A stretch of 64,000 nucleotides of DNA, from positions 62,001 to 126,000 of the forward strand of contig CAMFKI010000002.1 in assembly GCA_945957365.1 (NCBI GenBank), given 5' to 3'. A program made the translations under genes and the position numbers. Numbering within the stretch: position 1 is the first letter of the stretch; every line of letters starts with the position of its first letter. The notes beneath the pieces were generated by a model. That model was not told the DNA's origin. It did not search any database and was given only the letters and a program-made list of their open reading frames with translations. Positions 63,380 to 64,000 of this stretch are shown one piece after another. The stretch is from an uncultured Alphaproteobacteria bacterium. GTDB lineage: Bacteria > Pseudomonadota > Alphaproteobacteria > Rhizobiales > Aestuariivirgaceae.

Positions 63380-64000
63380 TTATTCCGCCAGCACCCTGGT
63401 GGTGGGGAAGGTGACGTCGGCCAGCGTGCCCTTGCGCGGCTCGCTGGTGAGGACGAGACGGGCGCGATTGGCCTCCACCAGCGCCTTGGTGAGCGGCAGG
63501 CCGAGGCCGGTGCCCTGCACCTCGCGGCCCTCGGTGATGATGCGGCCGAAGGGTTCCAGCGCGCCGCGCAGCTGGTCATCGTCCATGCCGATGCCGGTGT
63601 CCTTGACGCGCAGCTTGAGTTCGCCGTTGTTCATCAGCACGGCTGAGACCACGACCTGGCCGCCGGGATCGGTGAACTTGATGGCGTTGGACACGAGGTT
63701 CAGCAGCGCCTGGCGCATCGAGCGCAGGTCGGCGACGACGTTGGGGAGATCGGGCGGCATGGACTTGCGCAGCACGACGCGCGCCGCCGTGGCCTGCTCC
63801 TGCAGCATCTTCATCACATAGTCGGCGACGTCGCCGAGCGACACCGCGGTGAAGTTCAGCTCGAGCTTGCCGGCCTCTACCTTGGACAGGTCGAGCAGGT
63901 CGTTGATGAGCGACAGGAGATGCGCGCCGGAGGCGTGGATGTCCTGCACGTAGCCGCGGTATTTCTCGTTGTCGATTTCGCCGAAGCGGCCGAGCCGCAT
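63380..64000 (-). CDS. Sensor histidine kinase, C-terminal part (truncated by window edge)
   Basis: HisKA end (LLSLINDLLDLSKVEAGK), N-box ALLNLVSNAIKFTDPGG, VKDTGIGM, GTGLGLPLTKALVEAN. Confidence 0.9.
   Translation of the reverse strand: MRLGRFGEIDNEKYRGYVQDIHASGAHLLSLINDLLDLSKVEAGKLELNFTAVSLGDVADYVMKMLQEQATAARVVLRKSMPPDLPNVVADLRSMRQALLNLVSNAIKFTDPGGQVVVSAVLMNNGELKLRVKDTGIGMDDDQLRGALEPFGRIITEGREVQGTGLGLPLTKALVEANRARLVLTSEPRKGTLADVTFPTTRVLAE

Overview
High-GC, gene-dense alphaproteobacterial (Hyphomicrobiales-like) chromosome segment with no phage, transposase, integrase or CRISPR array seen. Left to right: the N-terminus of a vanadium-haloperoxidase-like protein (not in the ORF track); a ROK regulator diverging from a XylFHG-type sugar ABC transporter plus PfkB kinase; a hemerythrin gene preceded by a perfect FNR/FixK-type box; a rhizobial-type chemotaxis operon (cheS-Y-A-W-R-B-Y-D-T); a methylamine/TMAO catabolic island (dmmD-A-B-C, tmm, tdm, tmoP, cupin) with candidate operators and an alcohol dehydrogenase remnant next to it; exostosin-like, LptF-like and ATP-grasp-like genes; a housekeeping block (tRNA-Ala, FYDLN protein, aroA, cmk, rpsA, sppA, ihfB, lapA, ocd, pyrF, trpF, trpB, trpA, accD, folC); a partial corrinoid methyl-transfer set (RamA-like ASKHA protein, methyl-THF methyltransferase, 'virulence factor' protein); a murA/DUF2948/UPF0262/LMW-PTP block; tRNA-Thr; a TPR-glycosyltransferase; an S53-like peptidase; and assorted enzymes, ending in a truncated histidine kinase. 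Several families of long intergenic inverted repeats are scattered between genes. I see no clear new system. The most promising leads are the regulatory palindromes (FNR-type box at hemerythrin, tdm/tmoP divergent operator, dmm promoter operators), the CheZ-like motif in the last che gene, the long rpsA leader and the synteny anomalies. All family assignments are by eye, with no database search.
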